Below are positions 35,341-43,459 of a DNA stretch of 64,000 nt, piece after piece. Positions within the stretch are counted from its first letter, which is position 1; each line of letters begins with the position of its first letter. This DNA is from Collinsella sp. GTDB lineage: Bacteria > Actinomycetota > Coriobacteriia > Coriobacteriales > Coriobacteriaceae. The notes beneath the pieces are model-generated. The model made no database searches and was not told where the DNA came from. It saw nothing but the letters and a program-made list of their open reading frames with translations. Position numbers and translations under genes: made by a program. The stretch is from the NCBI GenBank assembly GCA_019419455.1, contig DXZW01000048.1, forward strand, positions 1 to 64,000, given 5' to 3'.

Positions 35341-35408
35341 AAGTTGCGGTGAATTAGGGACTGAATATGCTATCTAGCAGCAAAAACAGACACTATTTAC
35401 CGCAACTT
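35341..35408. repeat. REP-like inverted repeat, family A, copy 2 at the left island edge
   Basis: The left arm AAGTTGCGGTGAATTAGGGA continues with CTGAATA; the right arm ends CTATTTACCGCAACTT, with a few mismatches. It is the same family as 18960-19026. Its left arm plus CTGAATA is the inverted counterpart of the single arm at 57560-57581, so the two lie facing each other across the island. Confidence 0.8.
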
Positions 35409-35410
35409 AT

Positions 35411-35498
35411 TGAAGGGCTGCTTACGCCAGTTCCGGGCGTCGTCCTCGAGCTATTGGCGGATGACGGTCTTGTACGGTTCGAGCTTGCCCGGGGCGCT
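35411..35498 (-). pseudogene. IS21-family IstA transposase fragment
   Basis: Read on the minus strand, the stretch gives SAPGKLEPYKTVIRQ, a TAG stop at 35451-35453, then LEDDARNWRKQ, after which the frame runs into the REP element. IstA proteins of IS21 elements carry a very similar region (KLDPYK..I..WLEDD....RKQRHT) just before the catalytic core. The stop stands where a Trp (TGG) is expected. Only about 29 codons remain, with a nonsense change and truncation, so it cannot be functional. It marks past transposition at this junction. Confidence 0.6.
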
Positions 35499-35538
35499 CC
35501 TCCTCGCGGTCGGGTGGGCGCGCAGGCGCGGCGAGCGC

Positions 35539-36312
35539 CTAGGGCGCGAACTCCCGTAAGAGCGCGTCTTCCACTTCCCGAAGCGAAAGGGCCCCGCCTC
35601 CCTCGGCGGGACGGGTGATCACGATGCAGCGCGCTCCCACGTCGCGCGCGGCGACAAGCTTCTCGGCCGTGCCGCCTACGGTTCCCGAGTCCTTGGCCAC
35701 AAGCCACTGGGCGCCCACCTGCCGAAGCATCGCCTCGTTGAGCTCGCGGGTGAAGGGCCCCTGCATGCCGATGACGTGCGACGGCGAAAACCCCGCGTCG
35801 ATGCACTTCGTTATAGCACCGGGCAGCGGGAGCACACGCACGAAGAAGCGCTCCGCGAAATCGGCGACGCGCGTGTAGGGAGCAAGCTCCTTGCTCCCCG
35901 TCGTGAGAAGCGCGCGACCCGGGTTCTCGGAGAGAAAGCGCGCCGCGCAGGCGATCGACGCGACCGGCACGACGCCTTTGGGCAGCGCTTCGACCGGGCG
36001 CGCAAGGCGCAGACATCGTGCACCCACGGCGAGCGAAGCGGCCCGGATGTTGCCGCTTGCGAGCGTAGCGAAGGGGTGCGTGGCGTCGACGACGACGCGC
36101 GCGCCGGAAAGCTCGCGCTCCATGTCGGCATCGTCGAGCCTGCCCGCATGCACCTCGATGCCCGGAAGCTCGCCCAAAAGCTCGCCTCCGTACTCGGTTG
36201 CCGCGTAGGCACGGGCGGGGATGCCCGCCCCGCTCGCCCATTCGCACAGAAGGCGGCCCTCGGTGGTGCCGGCGAAGATGCGCAGCGCCGGCACGGATGC
36301 GGGGGCCGTCAC
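35539..36312 (-). CDS. cbiJ: Precorrin-6A/cobalt-precorrin-6A reductase, 257 aa
   Basis: Reduces the corrin ring at the 6A stage with NAD(P)H. The N-terminus gives IFAGTTEGRLLCEWASGAGI, the nucleotide-binding start of the CbiJ/CobK family. VVDATHPFA follows near residue 73, GMQGPFTRELNEAMLRQV near 175 and DSGTVGGTAEKL near 200. I start at the GTG that overlaps the cbiC stop as GTGA; the open frame continues upstream only as a shadow of cbiC. It is the last gene of the minus-strand cobalamin operon. Confidence 0.9.
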   Translation of the reverse strand: MTAPASVPALRIFAGTTEGRLLCEWASGAGIPARAYAATEYGGELLGELPGIEVHAGRLDDADMERELSGARVVVDATHPFATLASGNIRAASLAVGARCLRLARPVEALPKGVVPVASIACAARFLSENPGRALLTTGSKELAPYTRVADFAERFFVRVLPLPGAITKCIDAGFSPSHVIGMQGPFTRELNEAMLRQVGAQWLVAKDSGTVGGTAEKLVAARDVGARCIVITRPAEGGGALSLREVEDALLREFAP

Positions 36313-36950
36313 TTCGCGCCACCCGTGCGCGTGATCTGGTAGAGCAGCGCGTTCATAATGGCGGCCGCCACGGTCGAGCCGCCCTTGCGACCCCTCGCGA
36401 CGATGGCCGGCACGCGTCGCGCGAGTAGCTCCTCTTTCGCCTCGACCACGTTCACAAACCCGACCGGCACCCCAACGACGAGCGCGGGCGCGATCTTCCC
36501 CGCGTCCATGAGCTCGGCGAGGCGCAGAAGTGCTGTGGGAGCGTTGCCGACGGCCACGATAAGCGGACCCTCGATGCGGCAAGCTTTGTCCATGCTCGCA
36601 ACGGCGCGAGTCGTGCCCGCGGCGCGCGCCGTTGCGGCGACATCAGGGTCGGCCATGTAGCACACGGCCTTGCAGCCGAGCTTCGCGAGCGCGGGCTTGC
36701 TTATGCCTGCGAGCGCCATGTTCGTGTCGGTGAGCACCGTGGCCCCTGCGCGCAGTGCGTCGAGCGCACAGTGCGCGGCATCATGGGTGAACACGAGGGA
36801 ATCGGCGTACGAGAAGTCGGCAGTGGTGTGGATGACGCGCTTCACGACGGGCTCTTCGAGCGGCGGGAACGTGCGGCCGCCAAGCTCTTCGGTGATGATC
36901 TCGAAGCTGCGCCGCTCGATGTCGCCGGGCGCCATCTCCTTGGAATCCAT
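36309..36950 (-). CDS. cbiC: Precorrin-8X/cobalt-precorrin-8 methylmutase, 213 aa
   Basis: Moves the C11 methyl to C12 to give (cobalt-)hydrogenobyrinic/cobyrinic acid. Family motifs are RVIHTTADFSYADSL near residue 38 (catalytic His), DTNMALAGIS near 73, GNAPTALLRL near 127 and GVPVGFVNVVEAKE near 150. The ATG follows the cobA stop at 36951 directly, and the end overlaps cbiJ by 4 bases. Confidence 0.95.
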   Translation of the reverse strand: MDSKEMAPGDIERRSFEIITEELGGRTFPPLEEPVVKRVIHTTADFSYADSLVFTHDAAHCALDALRAGATVLTDTNMALAGISKPALAKLGCKAVCYMADPDVAATARAAGTTRAVASMDKACRIEGPLIVAVGNAPTALLRLAELMDAGKIAPALVVGVPVGFVNVVEAKEELLARRVPAIVARGRKGGSTVAAAIMNALLYQITRTGGAK

Positions 36951-37466
36951 CTAGTACTCCACTCCTTCCCTTGCACATATCCCCTGAGAGTAGGGGTGTT
37001 TCTCGCACCGCATCTCGGTTATGTAGTCAGCCTTCTCCACGATCTTGCGGGAAGGCGCGCGCCCGGTGAGCGCTACTTCGACGCCGCGCGCGGACATATC
37101 GAGCGCGCGGTCCACGAGTGCCTCGTCGACAAGCCCCTTCGAAAGCGCGTCGAGCGCCTCATCGAGCACGAGCAGCCCCTCCTGAGCCCCCTCGAGCTCG
37201 GCGAGCGCGGAAGCGAGGTTCCCATCGTGCAGCTCGCACGTCGCGGCAAGTTCTTTCGACGTCATCGACCAGGTAAACTTGTCCGACACCTTCCCCGCGA
37301 ACACGGGCACGCCGAAATGCTCGGCGAGCAGGCGCGCCTCCCCGCTTTCGCCGTCTTTCAGGAACTGCACGACGACGACGCGGCGGCCTGCGGCGAGCAT
37401 GCGAAGGGCGAGGCCCATCGCCGCCGTGGTCTTGCCTTTGCCGTCGCCATGATACACGTGGATCAT
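36951..37466 (-). CDS. cobA: Cob(I)alamin adenosyltransferase, CobA/BtuR type, 171 aa
   Basis: Transfers the 5'-deoxyadenosyl group from ATP to cob(I)yrinic a,c-diamide or salvaged corrinoids. The P-loop is GDGKGKTTAAMGLALR at residues 7-22, followed by VVVVQFLKDGESGE and the LLVLDEALDALSKGLV strand; the C-terminus has EKADYITEMRCEKHPYSQGI. All fit the BtuR/CobO family rather than PduO or EutT. The ATG overlaps the cbiP stop (ATGA). Confidence 0.93.
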   Translation of the reverse strand: MIHVYHGDGKGKTTAAMGLALRMLAAGRRVVVVQFLKDGESGEARLLAEHFGVPVFAGKVSDKFTWSMTSKELAATCELHDGNLASALAELEGAQEGLLVLDEALDALSKGLVDEALVDRALDMSARGVEVALTGRAPSRKIVEKADYITEMRCEKHPYSQGICAREGVEY

Positions 37467-38962
37467 ACGCCCTCCTCGATAATGCGGTAGACATACTCCA
37501 TGTCGAGCGCCCCGCGCACGGAGTCGGCCAGGCGGTCGAACTCGCGCGCACGGTGATCGGCCGCGGACACCGCGCCCTCAGCACCCACGACGCTCTCGGG
37601 CAGGCCGCGCATGCGCGCGAGCGAGCGCGCGAGGGCGAGTGCCACCCCCGGTTCGTCGAACAGGCCGTGGAGATAGGTTCCGAACACGTTTCCGCAGGCC
37701 GCGCCTTCTGGTTTGCCGCCAATCGTGCCCGCAGGGGCGCAGGAGACGATCGTTTCGCCGTCGTGAATCTCGTACCCGCGAGCCGTCATGCCGTTCCACA
37801 CCGAGAACGCGCCTTGGGCGCCCGTGATTCGAAGCTCCGACTGGGCAAGGCGCTTTTCCTCCTTGAACACAGTACTTGCAGGGATGAGCCCGAGCCCGCG
37901 CGCGGTGCCAGCGCCTTCCCTGCCGTGCGGGTCGGAAAGCTCGTCTCCCAAAAGCTGGTAGCCTCCGCATATGCCGAGCACCGGCGTGCCCGCGCCCGAA
38001 AGCACGCGTACACAGGCTCCGATGCCGCTAGCCGCAAGCCAGCGCGCGTCGTCGAGCGTGGTCTTCGAGCCTGGAAGCACCACCAGGTCGGGTCGGCCCA
38101 GATCGGTCGTCGAGGAAACATAGCGCACGCCCACGCCGGGCACGCGCGAAAGCGGGTCGAAGTCGGTGAAGTTCGACAGATGCGGAAGGCGCACGACGGC
38201 GACGTCGATGACGCCGCGCGCCTCGCGGGCAGATAGGCGCGGCGCAAGCGAGTCCTCGTCGTCCAGGTCGAGCGTAAGATACGGCACGACCCCCACGACG
38301 GGAACCCCGCACATCTTCTCGAGCGGGGCCAAACCCGGGCGCAGGATTTCCACATCGCCGCGGAACTTGTTCACCACAAGCCCCCGCAAAAGCGCGCGGT
38401 CCTCGGGTGCAAAGAGCGCGACCGTGCCGTAGAGCTGGGCAAACACCCCGCCTGGGTCGATGTCGCCCGCGAGCAGCACGGGGGAGGACACGGCGCGCGC
38501 AAGCCCCATGTTGACGATGTCGTTTTCGGCAAGGTTGATTTCGACGGGGCTGCCGGCGCCCTCGATGACGATGACGTCGTTTTCCTCCGCGAGCGAATCG
38601 AACGCTTCCAAAATCTGCGGCATGAGCGCCTTCTTTCGCGCGAAGTAGTCCCTCGCAGCGAAGGCTCCCTGCGCCTTGCCGGCCACGATGAGCTGGCTTC
38701 GGTGGTCGCTTTCGGGCTTGAGCAGGATGGGGTTCATGCGCACGTCGGGCGCGATGCCGCACGCCTCGGCCTGCATGATCTGGGCGCGCCCCATCTCGAG
38801 CCCGTCGGCCGTGACACCGCTGTTGAGCGCCATGTTCTGGCTCTTGAAGGGAGCCACGCGCAGGCCGTCCTGCGAAAGCACGCGGCACAGCCCCGCCGCA
38901 AGCAGGCTCTTCCCCGCGTTCGACATGGTGCCCTGGATCATGACGGGCTTCGCCCTACCCAC
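37463..38962 (-). CDS. cbiP: Adenosylcobyric acid synthase, 499 aa
   Basis: Amidates the b, d, e and g side chains of adenosylcobyrinic diamide with glutamine. The N-terminal dethiobiotin-synthetase-like domain has IQGTMSNAGKSLLAAGLCR (P-loop) and a DVIVIEGAGSPVEINL motif. The C-terminal glutamine amidotransferase domain has GICGGYQLLGDEL, where the Cys is the triad nucleophile, and GTYLHGLFDEPG with the His. The start is a GTG giving MGRAKPVMIQG because GGAGGT lies 8 bases upstream; it overlaps the cobD end by 8 bases. Longer upstream readings are shadows. Confidence 0.95.
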   Translation of the reverse strand: MGRAKPVMIQGTMSNAGKSLLAAGLCRVLSQDGLRVAPFKSQNMALNSGVTADGLEMGRAQIMQAEACGIAPDVRMNPILLKPESDHRSQLIVAGKAQGAFAARDYFARKKALMPQILEAFDSLAEENDVIVIEGAGSPVEINLAENDIVNMGLARAVSSPVLLAGDIDPGGVFAQLYGTVALFAPEDRALLRGLVVNKFRGDVEILRPGLAPLEKMCGVPVVGVVPYLTLDLDDEDSLAPRLSAREARGVIDVAVVRLPHLSNFTDFDPLSRVPGVGVRYVSSTTDLGRPDLVVLPGSKTTLDDARWLAASGIGACVRVLSGAGTPVLGICGGYQLLGDELSDPHGREGAGTARGLGLIPASTVFKEEKRLAQSELRITGAQGAFSVWNGMTARGYEIHDGETIVSCAPAGTIGGKPEGAACGNVFGTYLHGLFDEPGVALALARSLARMRGLPESVVGAEGAVSAADHRAREFDRLADSVRGALDMEYVYRIIEEGV

Positions 38963-40178
38963 GGGTATCGACCTCCTTCGCCGAGCCTCGGCCATCCGCG
39001 CCCGCCATAGCGCCGCTGCAAGAAGCGCCGCCCCGTTCGACGGGTTCGCCTTCGCCCGATGCGCCTTCCGCCCGAAGCGCGCGGCTGAACGCCATCGCAA
39101 GCCGGGCATTCTCCTTGCGCGTGCGCACCGCGACGCGGCACCAGAAACGGGACAGTACCGAAAACGAGTCGCACGTGCGGACCAAAACCCCCTGTTTATA
39201 CAGGCGCTCGGGGATGTCTTTCGCCGGCGTGCGGACTAAAAGGAAGTTCGCATCCGACGGCACGACGGAAAGCCCGAGCGAGGAGAGCTCGTGGGAAAGC
39301 CACGCTCGCTCGCCCGCCAATACATCGCGCGTGCGCGAGACGTATTCGACGTCTTCCAGGGCGGCGATGCCCGCGGCCTCGGCGACCGAGGAGACGGGCC
39401 ACGCCTGCCCCGCCCGGAGAATCCCCTCGATGAGTTGGGTGTTTCCGCTGATCAGATATCCCAACCGCAACCCCGCCATTCCGTAGAGCTTGGTGAACGC
39501 GGAGAGCACGGCCACATGGCGCGAACACGCGGCGCGTGCGGCCACGCTCCTTTCGCGGGCGTCGGGCGCAAATCCGAGGAAGCACTCGTCCACGACGAGT
39601 AGCGCACCCACCTGCTCGCAGCGGCAAGCCGCGGCCTCGATCACGCTGGGGTCGACGAGGCGCCCCGTCGGGTTGTTCGGATTGCAGAGATACGCCACGT
39701 CTCCCGGCCCCTCGATCGCGCGGGCGAAGGAGGCGGGCACGTCGAAGTCGTCCGCTTCAGAGAGCGGGAACTCCTGCACGCATGCGCCGTAGTACGATGC
39801 CGCCTCCGAATATTCAGAGAACGTCGGCGCGCACACGACGATGCGTTTCGGGCGCACCGCCGCGGCGAGCCGCCAGATGATGTCGGACGCGCCCGCGCCG
39901 CAGACGATAGTATCTTCGGGAATGCCCTGGTCGCGCGCTAGGGCGCGAACGAGGGCGAGGCTTTCCCTATCGGGGTAGGCGTCGATTCGAGAAAGCGCCT
40001 TGCAAGCTGCGGCGACGGCGCGCGGCGAGGGGCCTGCCGGATTCACGTTCACCGAGAAGTCAATGAGGTCGGAGGCACCCCCTTCGCAAGCGATGCCGAG
40101 CGATTGCGCGCTGCCCCCATGCGTGCGGGCGCGCAGGATTCCCCCGGCAGCCCGGGGCGCGGCGTGGTCTTTCCTCAT
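38955..40178 (-). CDS. cobD: L-threonine-O-3-phosphate decarboxylase, 407 aa
   Basis: A PLP enzyme that makes (R)-1-amino-2-propanol phosphate, the linker of the lower loop. It resembles HisC aminotransferases: DFSVNVNPAGPSP near the start, YPDRESLALVRALA, CGAGASDIIWRLA, LCNPNNPTGRLVD, VDECFLGF and the PLP-lysine segment SAFTKLYGMAGLRLGYL. A roughly 35-residue basic N-terminal extension and an extended C-terminus after ARLAMAFSRALRAE make it longer than the usual 360. The ATG overlaps the cbiB stop (ATGA). Confidence 0.9.
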   Translation of the reverse strand: MRKDHAAPRAAGGILRARTHGGSAQSLGIACEGGASDLIDFSVNVNPAGPSPRAVAAACKALSRIDAYPDRESLALVRALARDQGIPEDTIVCGAGASDIIWRLAAAVRPKRIVVCAPTFSEYSEAASYYGACVQEFPLSEADDFDVPASFARAIEGPGDVAYLCNPNNPTGRLVDPSVIEAAACRCEQVGALLVVDECFLGFAPDARERSVAARAACSRHVAVLSAFTKLYGMAGLRLGYLISGNTQLIEGILRAGQAWPVSSVAEAAGIAALEDVEYVSRTRDVLAGERAWLSHELSSLGLSVVPSDANFLLVRTPAKDIPERLYKQGVLVRTCDSFSVLSRFWCRVAVRTRKENARLAMAFSRALRAEGASGEGEPVERGGASCSGAMAGADGRGSAKEVDTRG

Positions 40179-41149
40179 GCCATCGCCCCCACGGCGAGCA
40201 CGACCGCCGCGCGCGCGGCGCCGAAGACGACGAGCGCGCATACGGACGCGGCGAGCATGAGCCTTGTCGCCCGGGCGATGTCGCCCCACTCGATTTCGCG
40301 GGACGCGTCGCCTATCGTCGGTTTCTCAACAAGCTTGCCGAAATACACCGCGGGTCCTGCCAGGCGCAGCCCGAGCGCGCCCGCGCACGCTGACTCGGTC
40401 TGCGCCGCGTTCGGGCTCGCATGGCGACGCCTGTCGCGGCGCCAGATGCGCGCCGCCCCGCGCGCGTCGAGCCCGACGATCGGGCACACGGCGATCATGA
40501 GCAGGGCCGATAAGCGCGAGGGGATCCAATTCACCGCATCGTCGAGGCGCGCCGAGGCGCAGCCGAAGTCGATGTAGCGCTCGTTTTTGTAGCCCACCAT
40601 GCTGTCGAGCGTGTTCACCGCCTTGTACGCCATGCCCAAGGGCGCACCCCCGATCATAAGGTAGAAAAGCGGCGCGATGACACCGTCGCTCGCGTTCTCC
40701 GCCACCGTTTCCACGGCGGCGCGCGCGACGCCCTGCTCGTCAAGAACAGACGTGTCACGTCCCACGATGAGCCCGACGGCTTCGCGCGCCGCGACAAGGC
40801 CGCCCTTCGAGAACGCGCGGGCCACGGCCAGGCTCTGGCGGCGCAGCTCGCATGCCGCGAGAATCTGATAGCTCGCCCATGCCTCGGCCACGAAGCGCAA
40901 GCCGAAGTGAACCATGCCGCAAACATGCAGGATTCCCCAGGTCAAAAGCCCACACGTAAGCGGAAGCGCCACGGCGAGCACAAGCCCTGCGGCGCGCGTG
41001 CCCGCGGACGTTTGCGGGAATGCGCCCCGCAGGCGGCCTTCGGCCCACGTGATCGCGCGCCCCATGGCGACGACGGGATGGGGAAGCCAACGCGGGTCGC
41101 CGAAGGCAAGGTCGGCCGCGAACCCGGCGGCGACGGCAAGAATCGTCAT
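40175..41149 (-). CDS. cbiB: Adenosylcobinamide-phosphate synthase (membrane protein), 324 aa
   Basis: Attaches aminopropanol phosphate to adenosylcobyric acid at the membrane. It has the family start AAGFAADLAFGDPRWLPHPV and AMGRAITWAEGRLRG, then several hydrophobic segments. The core VAENASDGVIAPLFYLMIGG, AYKAVNTLDSMVGYKNERY and RLDDAVNWIPSRLSALLM follow. Length is normal. The ATG shares one base with the stop of the CobU-like/CobC fusion (TGATG). Confidence 0.95.
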   Translation of the reverse strand: MTILAVAAGFAADLAFGDPRWLPHPVVAMGRAITWAEGRLRGAFPQTSAGTRAAGLVLAVALPLTCGLLTWGILHVCGMVHFGLRFVAEAWASYQILAACELRRQSLAVARAFSKGGLVAAREAVGLIVGRDTSVLDEQGVARAAVETVAENASDGVIAPLFYLMIGGAPLGMAYKAVNTLDSMVGYKNERYIDFGCASARLDDAVNWIPSRLSALLMIAVCPIVGLDARGAARIWRRDRRRHASPNAAQTESACAGALGLRLAGPAVYFGKLVEKPTIGDASREIEWGDIARATRLMLAASVCALVVFGAARAAVVLAVGAMA

Positions 41150-42150
41150 CACCGGGCATCGCCCCCCGAAGCGGGGCGAACGTCGCGAAGGCAGCGCCCA
41201 TCCCAGGTGGCGGCCCATGCGCCGCCCGGCTCGGTATGCACGTCGAAGTATCCCATTTTCGGGACAGCTAGCTCGGAGAGCAGCGCTTTCACGGTACCCG
41301 CGTGAACGACGAAGACGGCGCGCCCACTCCCCTGGGCGCGCTCCGATTTGCATGCCTCCCGAAACGCCGCGACGACGCGGCGGGTGAAATCGCTCTTGCC
41401 CTCGCCATGCGGGCAGCGCGTCTCGCACCAGGAGTCTACCCAGGCGCGGTAGCGCGCATCCTCTTTAAGCTCGGCGGCGCTTCGCCCCTCGAAGTCGCCG
41501 AAATCCATCTCGCGCAGACCGGGGCACGCCATAAGCTCCGCGTTCGGGAAGAGGATGCGCGCCGTCTGGTCGGTGCGGGCCATGCCGCTCGTGATAACAC
41601 AGAACACGTCACGATAGCACGCGAGGTCGCGCAAAGCGCGCTCGCCCGCGCTCGACAGGGGCTCGTCGGTGCCCGCCCCGCTGTAGCGATGGTCTTCCGT
41701 GCCCTCCGTGGCACCATGGCGCACGAAGACGACTTCCAAAGGCGCACCCGCGCCCTGCGTCCCTCGAGGCGCATCGGCAAGGTTTCCTTTGATGACCTGG
41801 GGAATCCCGCACGTCATGCGCACGACGACGTCGGCGCGCGCAGCGAGCGCGCATCCCAGGCGCCCCGCGCGCTCGCGCCATTGGGCGTCTTCCGCACGCA
41901 AGGGGACGACTCCCGAGCCGACCAAGGGCAGAATCACTGCGTCGAAGCCGATCAGCCGCTCGAGCGCCCGGTCAGCGTCGAGCGCGCGTACGAGTTCCTC
42001 AGCACGGTATGCGACGCGGCCGGCAAAAGCCGCGGGCACGCCGCCCTCCGCAAGCTGCGCCGCGTCGACGAAATCGTCCGCCGCAAACCCGAGCTTTTCG
42101 CGCACGAAGGTCCTCTTCCCCGAATGCGAGCCACCTACCACGAGCATCAT
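41149..42150 (-). CDS. CobU-like domain fused to alpha-ribazole-phosphate phosphatase (CobC type), 333 aa
   Basis: Two domains. Residues 1-135 resemble the CobU kinase/guanylyltransferase: a P-loop-like GGSHSGKRTF at 6-15 in which the Ser/Thr after GK is Arg, then PLVGSGVVPL near 75 and MTCGIPQVIKG near 112-122. From about 138 a histidine phosphatase domain follows, with EVVFVRHGATEG (His145), EMDFGDFEGRS and VVHAGTVKALL carrying the second His; this is the family that dephosphorylates alpha-ribazole-5'-phosphate. A conventional CobU is encoded two genes upstream, and that one lacks the VGxGxVP motif kept here. The start ATG overlaps the cobS stop as ATGA. Confidence 0.8.
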   Translation of the reverse strand: MMLVVGGSHSGKRTFVREKLGFAADDFVDAAQLAEGGVPAAFAGRVAYRAEELVRALDADRALERLIGFDAVILPLVGSGVVPLRAEDAQWRERAGRLGCALAARADVVVRMTCGIPQVIKGNLADAPRGTQGAGAPLEVVFVRHGATEGTEDHRYSGAGTDEPLSSAGERALRDLACYRDVFCVITSGMARTDQTARILFPNAELMACPGLREMDFGDFEGRSAAELKEDARYRAWVDSWCETRCPHGEGKSDFTRRVVAAFREACKSERAQGSGRAVFVVHAGTVKALLSELAVPKMGYFDVHTEPGGAWAATWDGRCLRDVRPASGGDAR

Positions 42151-42914
42151 AGGAGCATGCCCCCCACCACCAGCATGGCAAGCATCGCGAGCTCGGCCCA
42201 TTGCAGAAACCATCCGGCCAAATCCCCCGTCACCCCGCCGAAGCGGGACAGGGCAACATGGCGGTACCACGCGAGCACCAAAAGCCCCGCCACCGCCATA
42301 AAGGCGCCGACTGCCTGAGCGCACGCGACCATCCCTGCAGCCGAAGCCGCAGCGAAAGCGCAAAGCGGCACGACGATCGCCGCGCGCTTCTTCGCAGGCG
42401 AGAGCCCCGCGGCCATGCCGTCCGCCCGCGCGGCAGGCCAGCATTCAACGGCGAGTCCCGAAAGCGCGCGGGAGAACACGAGCGAGCACAGAAGCGCGAG
42501 GAACGCCCCCGCCGTAAGCGGCAGCGCGGTGAACAGGGAAAACTGCAGAATAAGGTACACAACAACACCGATAACCCCGAAAGCGCCCGCCCGCGGATCG
42601 TGCATGATCTCGAGCTTTCGCTCGCGCGGGGCCCAACTTGCAAGCGCATCGGAGGTGTCGCAGAGCCCGTCTAGGTGGATGCCTCCCGTCACCGCCACAG
42701 GCAGCGCCACGAGCACGGCCGCGACGATGGTCGCGGGCACGCCGAGCAGGTTCGCAACGTGTCCCCACGCCGTCATGAGGAACCCTTCCGCAAGGCCCAC
42801 CAGGGGAAAAGCGGCAAGCGCATGGGTTGACCCGAAATCGGTCCAGGCCGATTTCGGGACGGGGATGCGCGAGAACGTTCCGAACGCCGCGCCGATTGCC
42901 TCTGCTATCTTCAC
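42147..42914 (-). CDS. cobS: Adenosylcobinamide-GDP ribazoletransferase (cobalamin synthase), 255 aa
   Basis: An integral membrane enzyme joining AdoCbi-GDP with alpha-ribazole(-P). Motifs are FSRIPVPKSAW near residue 15, FPLVGLAEG near 35, GGIHLDGLCDTSDAL near 76 (the acidic DGxxDTxD metal site) and MHDPRAGAFGVIGVV near 103. These are followed by about five hydrophobic helices. It overlaps cobU upstream and the CobU-like/CobC fusion downstream by 4 bases each. Confidence 0.95.
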   Translation of the reverse strand: MKIAEAIGAAFGTFSRIPVPKSAWTDFGSTHALAAFPLVGLAEGFLMTAWGHVANLLGVPATIVAAVLVALPVAVTGGIHLDGLCDTSDALASWAPRERKLEIMHDPRAGAFGVIGVVVYLILQFSLFTALPLTAGAFLALLCSLVFSRALSGLAVECWPAARADGMAAGLSPAKKRAAIVVPLCAFAAASAAGMVACAQAVGAFMAVAGLLVLAWYRHVALSRFGGVTGDLAGWFLQWAELAMLAMLVVGGMLL

Positions 42915-43459
42915 CTTGTAGGTCCTTCACCTTTCATCCACACGGGAATCCCGCATACCACTTCGACTGCGCGGTCGGCCAGCGCCGCCACGCCCGCGTT
43001 CACGCGCGCGAGCGCGCGCCTCCATGCCTCGGTCCCCTCATCGTAGCGCATCCCATCGGCGAACACGTCGACGGTGACCACCACCGTATACTCAGCGGCC
43101 TGAGCGAGCCGTTCGATGCCTCCGAGCACCTCGCGCGCCGCAGCGTCGGGGTCAAGTGGGGACAAGCCGCCTTCCGCGAAGAGCTCGTTCGCAACCAGGT
43201 TGCCCACGTCCTCCAAAAGAAGCGTGCAGCCGCGCGGAAGCCCGGGCACTGCGGCGCCCACGTCACGCGTGCGCTCGAGGGTGGAAAACCCCTTGCCCTC
43301 GCGCAGCGCCCGATGGCGCGCGATGCGGCGGGCGCCCTCTTCCCCAAAGGGCTCCATCGTTGCCAGGTACACGCGGGGGCCGTCGTGCCCAAGGCACAGG
43401 GACTCGGCGTAGGCGCTCTTGCCGCTCGCGGCGGCGCCGATGACGAGCGTCACCGTCAT
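42911..43459 (-). CDS. cobU: Adenosylcobinamide kinase/guanylyltransferase, 182 aa
   Basis: Phosphorylates and then guanylylates adenosylcobinamide. It has an intact P-loop IGAAASGKSAYAE at residues 7-19, the YLATMEPFGEE strand, and ARRIARHRALREGKGFSTLE, whose RHR region holds the guanylated His in CobU. CGIPVWMKG lies near the end. Where most CobU proteins have NEVGxGIVP this protein has DVFADGMRYDEGT, a clear departure. The ATG overlaps the cobT stop (ATGA). See the fusion gene at 41149-42150, which keeps the missing motif. Confidence 0.88.
   Translation of the reverse strand: MTVTLVIGAAASGKSAYAESLCLGHDGPRVYLATMEPFGEEGARRIARHRALREGKGFSTLERTRDVGAAVPGLPRGCTLLLEDVGNLVANELFAEGGLSPLDPDAAAREVLGGIERLAQAAEYTVVVTVDVFADGMRYDEGTEAWRRALARVNAGVAALADRAVEVVCGIPVWMKGEGPTR

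Noticed and set aside
36312..36582. Upstream in-frame extension of cbiJ by about 90 codons
   Set aside because: The extension is Arg/Gly-rich, overlaps cbiC in another frame, and the GTGA junction at 36309-36312 gives a natural start.
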